From contig OZ241896.1 in NCBI GenBank assembly GCA_965203565.1, positions 1,178,001-1,242,000 of the forward strand: a DNA stretch of 64,000 nucleotides, in the 5' to 3' direction. The notes under the pieces are model-generated. The model had not been told where the DNA came from. It worked only from the letters and a program-made list of their open reading frames with translations, and did not search any database. This DNA is from JAAXGX01 sp965203565. GTDB taxonomy: Bacteria; Acidobacteriota; Vicinamibacteria; Vicinamibacterales; UBA8438. Shown here piece by piece: positions 45,701 through 54,600 of the stretch (its first letter is position 1; every line of letters begins with the position of its first letter). A program made the translations under genes and the position numbers.

Positions 45701-46075
45701 CGCGCCGGCGTCTACCAGGAGTTCGCGCGCGGCTTCGGCGTCCGCGACTACCGCGCCCTGCTCCGCACCGGCAAGGCGAACGAAGCGCGGCTGAAGACCG
45801 CCTCCGACCTCGGCCGCCGCGAGCTGGCCGATTCGGCGTTCGGACGAAGCCTCGTCCGCCACGCGCTGTACGCCGTCTGGTGGACGGCGGAACACGGCGG
45901 CGACCCCGCCGACAGCGTCCGCTGGCTGCGCGCCGAGCTGCCCGACTACTGGCCGCGCCGCGAGGGCCTGGCCGCGGTCCTCCGCTACCTCGCCGCGCTC
46001 GACGCCGGCCACTGGCGCGAAGACGCCGCCGCCGCGCGGGTCCTCGCGGGGGCGGTGGAGAACGACCATGTCTGA
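42746..46075 (+). CDS. DUF1156-family adenine-specific DNA methyltransferase of a defence operon
   Basis: This 1109-residue COG1743 protein starts at TTG 42746. The DUF1156 signature lies near the N-terminus: ETQFPVSRLSKESYKERKAN and TGLGKWWGRKPLVLVRA. SAM motif I is DAFCGGGSVPFEAA (about residue 214) and the catalytic motif is TDPPYADAVNYHE (DPPY near residue 731), predicting N6-adenine methylation. A zinc-ribbon-like pair, VCPACGW and LECPQCRES, sits between them. The stretch 44.53-45.18 kb has visibly lower GC than its surroundings and holds a 73-bp-spaced duplication, so this region was probably exchanged or damaged, though the frame stays open. It overlaps the next gene by eight bases (ATGTCTGA). 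The methylase likely marks self DNA. Confidence 0.88.
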   Translation: MATAHPAADSGPEASPARAAAAAASFIETQFPVSRLSKESYKERKANYSQTLTGLGKWWGRKPLVLVRAVLLGLLMPASGDPRRDRDVFLALLTMDDEGLWRRKRRAVPLREIRRRLSAAERDEWFAPDAGPERLRLRKGVTAEDRRRLQRLVFDRLGYDEKLVWCDRPEQVDGPSADAWPAINAHLGTAAASLPELVRELGRRRFGRAPRVGDAFCGGGSVPFEAARLGCEAYGSDLNPVAALLTWGALRIVGGGPEVAGQVRAAQQEVFDAVDRQVTAWGIEHDANGWRADAFLYCAETVCPACGWLVPLAPGWVVGEKTRTVARLRPEPAERRFAIDVRSGVGPDELAAARAAGTVKGSRLECPQCRESTPMAALRGDRRDGGRGSGLRRWENDDLAPRPDDVFGERLYCVRWRLPRLDALLRAEQDARAGRPGSPPPAPEGVGLDRAIAALAGLSDAAGRREIAALRARDWAAEERALEEARRDFEARSAGRGPKAEPDAAARRLREARATVAGRDARVDALTKALPGALYRAADDADREREARALDLLRERFPEWQARGYVPSRAIAPGDETSRLLRERGWTHWHHLFNPRQLLIAGSFIRFLLTEKNLTVIQKRALTLILARCLNFNSRLTRWVDNAANEKGADTFANQALNTLLVYVTRPWPRMATIVKKSPTASQAFESLSSRAMPEKTLGENFAGTTDFDTGAVQPGDARENTWEVDLWVTDPPYADAVNYHELSEFFLAWYEQPWRSLFPNWNSDSRRALAIKGADADFRRGMVASYRNLAEHMPADGLQVVMFTHQDASVWADLTLILWTAGLRVTAAWTIATETESALKEGNYVQGTVLMVLRKQTSAETAFLDEVVPEVETEVERQLDAMLRLDDREAPNFSDADYQLAAYAAALRVLTRYRAVEDVDVARQLARGRRADDGNPIERIIADAVRTASDFLVPRGLPAHLWRRLGPEEKLYLKGLDVERRGEFRAGVYQEFARGFGVRDYRALLRTGKANEARLKTASDLGRRELADSAFGRSLVRHALYAVWWTAEHGGDPADSVRWLRAELPDYWPRREGLAAVLRYLAALDAGHWREDAAAARVLAGAVENDHV

Positions 46076-48776
46076 GATTCCGGTCGCGGACGATCCGAGC
46101 AAGGCCGCGGCTGGTCTTCCGGCGGGCGCGCAGTTTTGTCGGTGCGCTTTGCAGGTCAACCCGCACCATTACGCCAGTACGTACCGCGGCAAGGCGTCGT
46201 CGCTCGGCGACACGGAATATGCGGCGGCGCTGATCGGCAAGGCGAAGGAGTTGGACATCTCAGTGCTGGCGGTGACGGACCACAACCATGTCGGAGGCGT
46301 GGAATCCATCCGCGCGGCGGCACGGGGGCACGGTATTCACGTGTTTCCGGGTTTCGAGTTGACTTCATCAGAGGGAATTCACGTCCTCTGTCTTTATCCG
46401 CCAGACATGCCGGTGAAGGAGCTAGATCGTTTCCTTGGAGAGTTCGGCGTTCGCACGACGACGATGACAAGTGCTCCCTGCGAAAGAACTTTCTCGGACA
46501 TACTGGCTCGCGTGCGCGACCAGCGCGGCATGACGATTGCCGCGCACGTCACGCAGGAGAACGGACTGTTCAAGCGACTCAAAGGCCAGCCGCGGATCAA
46601 GGCTTGGCGGGATGCGAATCTCCTTGCCGTACAGATTCCCGGGCCGGTATCGGATCTCCCCGCGGAAGTACGGCGCATCGTACGGAATGAAAATCCGGAC
46701 TACGCTCGGACTCACGCTCCTGAAGACACGCTGGCTATTGCGGTCGTCAACGCCGGCGACGTTTTGTCGCCTGACGATCTCGCCAAGCCGTCGGTGACCT
46801 GTTGGATCAAGATGTCCGAGATCGGCATCGAGGGCTTACGGCAGGCGTTCCTGGACCCCGGATCACGGATTCGGCTGCACAGCGATCCGCCGCCGGAAGA
46901 TCATGCAGAATTCGTGTCCATGTCGTGGCAGGGCGGTTTTCTGGACGGCGTGGAGGTGCGTTTTAATCCGAACCTGAATGTCCTCGTGGGTGGCCGCGGC
47001 GCCGGCAAGTCGACGGTGGTCGAGAGTCTGCGGTGTGTGCTCGATCTGGAAGCCCTAGGCGCGGGAGCGCGCGAGAGCCATGCCGGAATCCTGAAGAACG
47101 TCCTTAGAAGCGGCACCAAAGTGTCGCTCGTCGTTCGTTGCCATCGGCCCAGCGCGCGGGACTACCGCATCGAACGTACCGTTCCCAACCCCTCTGTTAT
47201 ACGAGACGCCGCGACGAATGAAGTGCTGAACGTCGCGGCGGCGGATGTTTTTCCCGGCGTCGAAATCTACGGTCAGCATGAGATATCCGAGTTGACTAGA
47301 AGTCCGGAGAAGCTGACCAAGTTGCTGGAACGGTTCGTGCGACACGACGAGTCGCTTTCCGCCCGGAAGCGCGAACTGCGCCACGAATTGAAGCGCTCAC
47401 GCGAAGGAGTGCTCCAGGTTCGCGAGGAACTCGACCAGATAGAAGAACGGCTGGCTGCGCTGCCGGGACTCGAAGAGACTCTGAAGCGGTACCAGGAAGC
47501 AGGTATCGAGGAGGATCTCAAGGAAAAAAGCTTGTTGGTGCGGGAGAAGCGTGTGCTGGACACCGCGTCTGAGCGCATGGCTCCGTTTCGTTCTCTCCTG
47601 GCAGATCTGGGTCAGCAGCTCCCGATCGATCGGGCCTTTGTATCGCCGAATGCCTTGAACGACTTGCCCGGACGGGAGATCCTCGGTGACGCCGACCGCG
47701 TGCTGGATCGATTGAGCACGGACATCGAGAAAGTACAGCAGACCCTTGAAGCAGCGCTCGACAAGGCTGACCAAGAACTCCAGGATGTCCGCGAACGATT
47801 CGAGGCGCGCAGTGCTTCCGTGCAGTCCGCCTACGAGCAGAAGCTCCGGGAGCTCCAGAAGTCCGGAGTGGACGGCGAAGCGTTCATCGATCTCCGGCGC
47901 CAGATCGAGACATTGCGGCCTCTGACCGAAAGACAAGTGGTCCTGGAACGCGCGGAGACGGATCGCCAGGAGCGCCGGCGAAACCTGCTGGCCGAATGGG
48001 AGAACGTCAACGCCGAAGAGTTTCGTGCGCTCGACCGCGCTGGCAAGCTCGTCACGAAGCAACTCCAGGGGCGGATCCGTGTACGGGTCGAATTCGGAGG
48101 AAATCGCGAGCCGCTGTTCCAGCTCCTCCGTGACGAGATTCGCGGCAGGCTGTCCGAAGCTATCGACGCGCTTAGACGACAGGACGCGTTGTCACCGGGC
48201 GCATTGGCCCAGGCGTGCCGCAAAGGCGCGACGGAATTGGAGGCTTACTCCGACATCCCTGGCAGTCAGGCGGATCGGTTGGCGAAGGCGTCCGCCGCAA
48301 CACTCATGCGCATCGAGGAACTGGACCTCCCCTCCACGACCGAGATCGAGCTCAACATCGCCGCTTCGGGCGAAGAGGCGAACTGGCAGGCGCTCGACAG
48401 GCTGTCCACCGGGCAGAAGGCGACCGCGGTTCTTCTCCTGGCGTTGCTGGAATCCGATGCCCCGCTCGTGGTCGATCAGCCGGAAGACGATCTGGACAAT
48501 CGGTTCATCACGGAAGGGATAGTGCCGCGCATGCGCGAAGGGAAGCGGCGGCGTCAATTCCTGTTCTCCACCCACAACGCCAACATTCCGGTGCTTGGCG
48601 ACGCGGAACTGATTCTGGGCCTGAGCGCATCGGGAGAAGCGGGTGAAGGACAAGCGACGATCTCACGACAGCACATGGGGTCGATAGACGCTGGCCCCGT
48701 CCGGGCTCTCGTGGAGGAGCTGCTTGAAGGTGGAGAAGACGCGTTCGAGCGCCGACGCCGAAAGTACGGCTTCTGA
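46068..48776 (+). CDS. TrlF-type PHP-domain / SMC-like ATPase
   Basis: This 902-residue protein has an N-terminal PHP phosphoesterase domain: LQVNPHHYASTYRGKASSLG, the metal motif VTDHNHVGG (residues 70-78), GIHVFPGFELTSSEGIHVL and MTIAAHV. From about residue 270 it becomes an ABC/SMC-type ATPase: Walker A VGGRGAGKST (about 307-316), QHEISEL, a long coiled coil (about 400-620), signature LSTGQKATAVLLLAL (about 779) and Walker B PLVVDQPEDDLDN. PHP-ATPase fusions resemble OLD/RecN-like defence ATPases with a nuclease-like effector. The gene's GC is lower than its neighbours', suggesting separate acquisition. It overlaps DUF1156 by eight bases and lies eight bases before the next gene, so it is firmly in the operon. 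Confidence 0.87.
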   Translation: MSEIPVADDPSKAAAGLPAGAQFCRCALQVNPHHYASTYRGKASSLGDTEYAAALIGKAKELDISVLAVTDHNHVGGVESIRAAARGHGIHVFPGFELTSSEGIHVLCLYPPDMPVKELDRFLGEFGVRTTTMTSAPCERTFSDILARVRDQRGMTIAAHVTQENGLFKRLKGQPRIKAWRDANLLAVQIPGPVSDLPAEVRRIVRNENPDYARTHAPEDTLAIAVVNAGDVLSPDDLAKPSVTCWIKMSEIGIEGLRQAFLDPGSRIRLHSDPPPEDHAEFVSMSWQGGFLDGVEVRFNPNLNVLVGGRGAGKSTVVESLRCVLDLEALGAGARESHAGILKNVLRSGTKVSLVVRCHRPSARDYRIERTVPNPSVIRDAATNEVLNVAAADVFPGVEIYGQHEISELTRSPEKLTKLLERFVRHDESLSARKRELRHELKRSREGVLQVREELDQIEERLAALPGLEETLKRYQEAGIEEDLKEKSLLVREKRVLDTASERMAPFRSLLADLGQQLPIDRAFVSPNALNDLPGREILGDADRVLDRLSTDIEKVQQTLEAALDKADQELQDVRERFEARSASVQSAYEQKLRELQKSGVDGEAFIDLRRQIETLRPLTERQVVLERAETDRQERRRNLLAEWENVNAEEFRALDRAGKLVTKQLQGRIRVRVEFGGNREPLFQLLRDEIRGRLSEAIDALRRQDALSPGALAQACRKGATELEAYSDIPGSQADRLAKASAATLMRIEELDLPSTTEIELNIAASGEEANWQALDRLSTGQKATAVLLLALLESDAPLVVDQPEDDLDNRFITEGIVPRMREGKRRRQFLFSTHNANIPVLGDAELILGLSASGEAGEGQATISRQHMGSIDAGPVRALVEELLEGGEDAFERRRRKYGF

Positions 48777-48784
48777 GGCGAACG

Positions 48785-50170
48785 ATGACGAAGACCGATC
48801 TTTACGAGCTGATCGTCAGAGGCGAAAACTCCAGCGTCGAGTTCAAGAGGGACGACGTAGACAATCGCGCGCTGGCAAAGGAGCTCGTCGCGTTCGCCAA
48901 CCTGTACGGCGGCCGGGTTCTGCTCGGTGTTGACGACGACGGAAGCATCCGCGGGCTGTCGAGGCGAGATCCGTCGGCGCGTAACGACGATGACGACATC
49001 GCGAGGCGCACGTACCGGGGGCTGGAGGAATGGGTCGCCCAGGCCTGCCGCGACAAGATACGCCCCGAGATCGTCCCGCGTTTCGAGATCGTCCCGGACG
49101 TGGCGCCGGGCCGGGACGTGGCCGTGGTGCAGGTGGACCGCGGGTGGACCGTGCACCACCTATGGCACGGCCAGCATCGCACCTACTACGTTCGCGTCGG
49201 CAGCCTGAACCGGGAGGCGAGCCCCGAAGAGCTGGCGCGGCTCTTTCAGCAGCGCGGCGTCGTGCGCCCGGAGCATCGGCCGGTGTCCGGCACGTCGATC
49301 GCCGACCTGGACCGCCGCCGGCTCGCGGACTACTTCGAGCGGGTCCGGGAGCAGGAGGCCCCGGGCGCCAACCCGTCCGACGCCTGGCGCAGGGAAACCG
49401 AGACCTGGACGAAGGGTCAGGACGAAGCCCGGTGGCGCTTCCTCGCCGAGGACCGCGAACGGGAATGGCGCGCCGAGCAGGAAGCGGCCTGGGAATCGCT
49501 GCTGGTCAACACGGAGTTCCTGCACGAGGACGCGCCGCACCCGGCCACCATCGCGGGGCTGGTGCTGTTCGGCAGGAGCCCGAGCCGGTTCCTGCCGCAA
49601 TCGAAAATCGACGCGGTGGCGCATCCGGGAACGGAGAAGGACTACGAGGCTCGCGAGCGCCGCACGTTGCGCGGTCCGATCGTGCCGCTCAAGGGCGTCG
49701 ACGGCTCCCTGCTGGAGCCCGGTCTCGTGGAACAGGCGGTGGAGTTCGTCCGGCGGAACGTCGAGACGGTGAGGCTGCGGGACGGCGTGCGCCGGGAGGA
49801 GCGCTGGGACTACCCCGCGGAAGCGGTCCGCGAGGCGGTCGTCAACGCCATCGTGCACCGCGACTACCTGTTGTCCGGCGCCGACGTCGAGCTCGGCCTC
49901 TACGCAGACCGGCTGGAGGTGGTCAGCCCCGGACGACTGGCGAACGGCATCACCCCCGACCGCATGCGCGCCGGCTGCCGGAGCGCCCGCAACGAGCTCC
50001 TGAAGGACGTGATGCGGGACTACGGCTATCTGGAGCACATGGGGATGGGCGTGCCGCGGAAGATCGTGCGCGGCATGCGGGAGCACAACGGCACCGAACC
50101 GGACCTGGTCGAGGAGAACGAGCGGTTCACGGTCCGGTTGTGGAAGGCGCCGCCGGCGAGCCGGCCGTGA
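48785..50170 (+). CDS. AlbA_2 / Schlafen-type DNA-binding protein with HATPase_c_4 domain
   Basis: This 461-residue protein has an N-terminal AlbA_2 (Schlafen core) domain, ENSSVEFKRDD, KELVAFANLYGGRVLLGVDD and HRTYYVRVGSLNREA, then a charged linker. The C-terminal half has RWDYPAEAVREAVVNAIVHR and LEVVSPGRLANGITPDRM, the GHKL-like HATPase_c_4 module, and ends with GYLEHMGMGVPRKIVRGM. Such proteins are often annotated as transcriptional regulators, but the Schlafen core can also be an RNA nuclease in other families. It lies in the operon between the TrlF-type gene and, originally, the helicase: its TGA overlaps a GTG that begins a 13-codon copy of the helicase N-terminus. Confidence 0.85.
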   Translation: MTKTDLYELIVRGENSSVEFKRDDVDNRALAKELVAFANLYGGRVLLGVDDDGSIRGLSRRDPSARNDDDDIARRTYRGLEEWVAQACRDKIRPEIVPRFEIVPDVAPGRDVAVVQVDRGWTVHHLWHGQHRTYYVRVGSLNREASPEELARLFQQRGVVRPEHRPVSGTSIADLDRRRLADYFERVREQEAPGANPSDAWRRETETWTKGQDEARWRFLAEDREREWRAEQEAAWESLLVNTEFLHEDAPHPATIAGLVLFGRSPSRFLPQSKIDAVAHPGTEKDYEARERRTLRGPIVPLKGVDGSLLEPGLVEQAVEFVRRNVETVRLRDGVRREERWDYPAEAVREAVVNAIVHRDYLLSGADVELGLYADRLEVVSPGRLANGITPDRMRAGCRSARNELLKDVMRDYGYLEHMGMGVPRKIVRGMREHNGTEPDLVEENERFTVRLWKAPPASRP

Positions 50171-50204
50171 TCGAGCGCCACTCCTCCCGCCGCCGGCTTG
50201 ACGA
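50150..50204 (+). repeat. Orphan copy of the AlbA_2-gene/helicase-gene junction (left end of the 8.1-kb insert)
   Basis: The bases around the AlbA_2 stop, continuing GTGATCGAGCGCCACTCCTC (50167 on), recur at 58271-58326 with one 3-bp indel and a few mismatches. Here the helicase reading frame lasts only about 13 codons before foreign sequence begins. This marks where the helicase gene originally started. Confidence 0.75.
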
Positions 50205-50209
50205 CACAT

Positions 50210-50230
50210 GACCGGTCTTGAATACTGGTC
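50210..50230. promoter_or_regulatory. Candidate toxin-antitoxin operator
   Basis: GACCGGT (50210-50216) and ACTGGTC (50224-50230) form an imperfect inverted repeat (6 of 7) ending two bases before the antitoxin ATG at 50233. Phd-type antitoxins autorepress through such palindromes. Confidence 0.4.
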
Positions 50231-50232
50231 AG

Positions 50233-50472
50233 ATGGAGACGATCAATGCGTCCGACTTCAAGGCCCGGTGTCTGGCGATTCTCGATCGCGTGCACGCGAC
50301 CGGTGAGCGGGTGGTCATCCTGAAACGCGGGCGGCCGGTCGCGGAGCTGTCCCCTGCCGGTCGATCGAACACCGAATACCCCCAGACGGCGTTGAAGGGC
50401 ACCGTCACCACAACGGGCGACATCATCGGACCCGTGGCGCCGGAAGAAGACTGGGACAGTCTCGCTCGATGA
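50233..50472 (+). CDS. Phd/YefM-family antitoxin
   Basis: This 79-residue protein begins METINASDFKARCLAILDRV and continues VVILKRGRPVAELSP, the Phd/YefM DNA-binding fold. The C-terminal tail (GPVAPEEDWDSLAR) is acidic, as expected of a toxin-neutralising segment. ATGA overlap with the toxin gene couples their translation. A palindrome just upstream suggests autoregulation. It is the first gene of the inserted 8.1-kb cassette. Confidence 0.88.
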   Translation: METINASDFKARCLAILDRVHATGERVVILKRGRPVAELSPAGRSNTEYPQTALKGTVTTTGDIIGPVAPEEDWDSLAR

Positions 50473-50867
50473 GGACGTTGCTCGATACGCACGTCCTGAT
50501 CTGGTGGTTCGACGACCGGCAGCGGCTCTCGCGGAGCCAGCAGGAAGCGATCGCGGCCGCCAGCGGTGATTCGCCGTTGCTGGTGTCCGACGTTTCGCTC
50601 TGGGAAGTGGCGATGCTCCACAGCCGGGGGCGGATTCGCCTGAAGATTCCGTTGCGGGAGTGGCTGGAGGCCGCCGTCGCGCCGCCGCTGGTGCGGAGAT
50701 GCGGAATTTCACCGGCGGTTGCGGCGGAGCTGGCCGCGCTGCCGGATTCCTTTCATCGCGATCCGGCGGATCGCATTCTGGTGGCGACCGCCCGCGTGCT
50801 CGGCGCGACGCTGCTGACGCAGGATCGCCGCATCGTCGATGCGGCGCTGGTCGAGACAATCCGTTGA
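50469..50867 (+). CDS. PIN-domain toxin (VapC-like)
   Basis: This 132-residue PIN-domain RNase starts MRTLLDTHVLIWWFDD (metal Asp6), followed by SDVSLWEVAMLHSRG (conserved Glu) and the C-terminal FHRDPADRILVATARVLGA with DPADR aspartates and LLTQDRRI. All the acidic residues of the PIN active site are present, so the toxin looks functional. It would cleave RNA when not held by the Phd-type antitoxin encoded four bases upstream. Confidence 0.9.
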   Translation: MRTLLDTHVLIWWFDDRQRLSRSQQEAIAAASGDSPLLVSDVSLWEVAMLHSRGRIRLKIPLREWLEAAVAPPLVRRCGISPAVAAELAALPDSFHRDPADRILVATARVLGATLLTQDRRIVDAALVETIR

Positions 50868-50963
50868 TCGGTTCGGCCGCGAGCGTCTTCTCGAAGCCCC
50901 TTTTTCCGCGCCGGCTTCCGCCGCCGCGGGTGTCGCGCCCGCTTCACCATCTCGGAGGTCATA

Positions 50964-51239
50964 ATGTCTACAATGCGCAGCACCGTGCGAATCGACGACG
51001 ACCTGATGATCGAGCTCAAGGCGCGCGCTCACGCGGAATCCGTCTCCCTGACGCGCATCCTCAACCGCACCCTCCGCGCCGGTCTGGCTCGACCGCGGCC
51101 CGACGGCGCCCGCCGCCGGCCGTTCCGGCAGAAGACCGTCGCCATGGGGCAGCCGATGGCCGACCTCGACAAGGCACTGGCGCTGGCGGCGCGCCTGGAA
51201 GACGAGGAAGCGGCTCGCAAGCTGTCTCCCCGCAAGTGA
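50964..51239 (+). CDS. Ribbon-helix-helix (VapB-like) antitoxin, orphan
   Basis: This 91-residue protein begins STMRSTVRIDDDLMIELKAR, then AESVSLTRILNRTLRAGLA, a ribbon-helix-helix DNA-binding unit. The tail (MADLDKALALAARLEDEEAA) is the helical toxin-binding part. GGAGG precedes the ATG. A VapC gene would be expected directly downstream, but only its last twenty or so codons remain, so the antitoxin has lost its partner. The 96-bp gap before it shows no gene. Confidence 0.75.
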   Translation: MSTMRSTVRIDDDLMIELKARAHAESVSLTRILNRTLRAGLARPRPDGARRRPFRQKTVAMGQPMADLDKALALAARLEDEEAARKLSPRK

Positions 51240-51240
51240 C

Positions 51241-51303
51241 GGCGACTTCGCCCGGTTCGGGCGCCTCCGCTGGGAGAATCCGTTGTGGCGCGCGTGGCAC
51301 TGA
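51241..51303 (+). pseudogene. VapC toxin C-terminal remnant
   Basis: The frame GDFARFGRLRWENPLWRAWH, then stop, matches the usual VapC ending (DADFxRFPGLRWxNPL). It begins right after the orphan antitoxin's stop. The toxin body was evidently deleted. Confidence 0.6.
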
Positions 51304-51634
51304 AGAGCGTTCCGTATCTCGCAGGGGGCTGACGTTGATTTTTGCCTTGTCTTCGCTTTCGTGATCTACAATGGAGGGGGACGGTTGAAGGGAAGCATGC
51401 TCGGAGGAGCGCGGAACAGCCGTTCGCTTTGCCGGCCCGTCACGGCGCCGGCTGCCGGTTGACGACCGCGCGACGCCGGATGGCGGTGACGACCGCCACG
51501 CCGATGAACGCGACCCGGCGCCGCACGCGGGTCGACCAGGGGCGTCCGGCTCGTCAGCGCCGCGGAGAGCATCCGATGAACGCGACCCGGCGCCGCTTGC
51601 GGGTCGGCGGCCGAGCAGCGCCGGGACAGCCCTG
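51304..51634. other. Intergenic region with a tandem direct repeat
   Basis: No gene is seen in these 331 bp. CCGATGAACGCGACCCGGCG and the next dozen bases occur at 51501 and again at 51573 (72-bp period). A low-GC patch near 51334-51372 contains TTGCCT and TACAAT 19 bp apart, which could be a weak promoter for the methyltransferase gene. Confidence 0.4.
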
Positions 51635-54600
51635 ATGGAGGCCATCGCGTCGAAACCGCTCGGCCCGGTCTGGAAGGACCGCCTGAGTCTTTCCGCCCGC
51701 GTCGCGCCGGAGTTCTACGAAACGTCGGACGACGTCGGCAACGTGCCGCACGCCGGCGCGTTGCGCACGACGCTGGACGACCTGGGCGGGTCGGCCGTCT
51801 TCTGCGTGCAGGACGTGCCGACGGTGCCGGAAGTGGTCGGGATGCTCCTCCCAGTAGCGGCCCGATTCGGCGGCGTAGACGAGGTTGCGGAGCGCAAGCG
51901 CGTCGGCGGTGGCGCGCAGTTCCTCGACGAGACAACGGGTGACGGCGTCGTCGTCTCCGGAACGCGGGATGCGGGCCAGCGAAAAGACGCGCACCGTATC
52001 CCCGGAGAGGACGACGAGCAGACTGGCGAGGCCCTGGTTCCAGAGCGCGGCGCGGCGCGAGGCGACGGCGGCGGGATCGTACTCGTCGACGGAGAGGAGG
52101 ACGACCGGAAGAGCGCGTGGACCGGGTTCTTCTCGGCAACCTCACGCAGTCGCACGCGCAGCTTCGCGACGCCGGCCTGTCCACCGACGCGGCGCAGGCG
52201 CTGCTGGTGCAGGCGATGTTCGTCGCCTATCTCGAGGACCGGGAGATCGTACGCCCCGAGTACTTCCGGGACGTCTCGAACGCGCGCGCCAAAGACTTCG
52301 AAACGCTGCTCCGGTCCGGGGACGTCGAGTCGCTGGATGGCCTTTTCCGAGCGTTGCGGAAGGACTTCAACGGCGATCTGTTCTTCGCCCCGTGCTCGTT
52401 CGACGCCGACGACCGCGGCCCGCGCCTCGGCCCCGCGCACCTGGAGATCCTGGCCCGCTTTCGTTCCGGCCGCGAGGAGATGCGCGGCGGAGCGGGCAAT
52501 ATCGCCTCTGGCGGTACGACTTCAAGTTCATTCCGATCGAGCTGATCAGCGCCGTCCACGGCCGGTTTCTCGCCGAACGAGGTCCCGACCGCCACACGTT
52601 GGGCGCCTACTACACCCCGATGTTCCTGGCCGACACCGCCGTCTCGCACGCGTGGGACCGGCTGCCGCCCGCGGTCCGGGACGGCGGGCGCTTTCTGGAT
52701 CCGGCTTGCGGATCCGGCATCTTCCTGGTGCGCCTGTTCCAGCGCCTGTTCCAGCGCCTGTGCGAACACCGGCGCGCGGACCGGCCCGACCGGAAGATCC
52801 CCTGGGACGACTTGGTGGACGTTCTCTCGAGGTTGCAGGGGCGGGACGTGGACGGCGGCGCCGTCCGCGTGGCCGTGTTCTCGCTGTACGTCGCGTTGCT
52901 CGAAGAGGTCACCCCGCCGGATGTCCGGGCGCTGATGAAACGGGGCAGAATGCTCCCCGCGCTGCATGGGAAGACGCTTCGCCCCGAGGACTTCTTCGCG
53001 GTCGAGGCCGACGACGCGTCGGCCGACGTGATCGTCGGCAACCCGCCCTGGTCGAGCCGCCGCGGCGAAAACCATTCCTCGATCGAATGGTGCAGGGAAG
53101 AAGATCTGCCGGCGCCGGGCCGCGAGCAGGCGTGGGCCTTCGTCTGGAAGTCGCTGCGGCATCTGCGGGAGGACGGCGTCGTCGCGCTTCTCCTGCCGGC
53201 CATGGGCTTCCTGCACAACCATGCCGGCGATGCCGTCGAGGCCCGCAAGCGCCTGCTGCGCGAGGCGCAGATCTTCGCCGTCGTCAACTTCGCGGACCTG
53301 CGGTTCCAGTTGTTCGAACGCGCCGTGCGCCCCACCGCGCTCGTCCTGTTCGGACGGCCGCCGGCCGGGGACGCCGCCGCCTACCGGTTCGACTACCTGA
53401 CGCCGAAGGCCGACCTGAACCTGAAGTCCCGGCGCCTGATCACGATCGGCGGCGCCGACCGCTGCCGGCTCGACTCCCGCATGGTCGAAGCCGACCCGTC
53501 CGTCTTCAAGAAGCGCCTGTGGCTGAGCGAGCCGGAAGCCCGGCTGTTCAACTACCTGTCGCAGTTTCCCCGTCTCGGCGATCTCGTGGCCGAATTCGGG
53601 ACGCTCTCGCGCAGGAAGGAATCGACCCGCGGGCGCTGGGTCGTCGGGCAGGGCTTCCAGCCTGCCAACGCCAAGCGGGTTCCGCGTGCCGCTCACGAAG
53701 GCGAACACAGCAGCGTCGTCGCCACAACGCCCTACCTGCCGATTGGCGAGTTCCGCGTCCTGGCGCGGACGTGCGAGGGATTGCAGCCGTGGAAGGACAG
53801 TGTCGTTCGCCGGAAAGGTTTCGAAGCGGGGTTCAAGGGACCGCGCGTGCTGGTTCCGCGCGGCGTCGCCGCCGGCGCCGGCCGGGGAGGACCGCGGCTG
53901 CGCGCGGCCTACGTCGAGGCCCCGATGACCTTCCAGCACATCGTTCAGGCCATCGCGGTTCCGCCTGGCGACGAACGCCGCGGCATGCTGCTCGCGGGAC
54001 TCCTCAACAGCCGGTTGATGCTGTGGTTCGCGTTCCACGGCACGTCGTCGTTCGGCGCGGACCGATCGGAGGTGCAGCAGGCGGAGCTGCTGCGCCTGCC
54101 GTTCCCCGCTCCGGACGACCTGCCGGAGCCCGAGCGGTCACGCGCGGCGGCGGATGCGCTGACCTCCATCGTCGAGAAGCAGGTTCGACGGCTCGATCCA
54201 GCCCCGGCGCAGCCCGATCAGGCGTTGGAGAACCGGCCGGAAGAACGCGGCGTGCTCGAGGAAATCGACGATCTGGCGTACGAGTTCTTCTGCCTGTCGA
54301 AGGAAGAGAGAATCCTGGTGGAAGACACGGTGGAGCACGTGATTCCCGCCGTGCAACCGAACCGGGGTCCGTCTCCCGCGCTCTGGCGGCCCTCGACCCC
54401 GGACGACCGCCGGGCCTACGCCCGGACACTGGCCGGCGCCCTCGCGGACTGGCTCGACGGCGACGGCTCCATCGGAACGCACTTGGTGGCGCGCAACGAC
54501 GATCTGGCCATCCTGCAACTGTCGCTGCGGGACGGGCCGGGCGCGTTCGACTACGTCGAGGACGACGACGAGTCCGTGGCGGAGGCGTTGTCCCGGATCG

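Noticed and set aside
51715..52440. Minus-strand gene at the 5' end of the methyltransferase
   Set aside because: Only part of it is protein-like, and that part is the inverted piece of the methyltransferase. The rest is a shadow.
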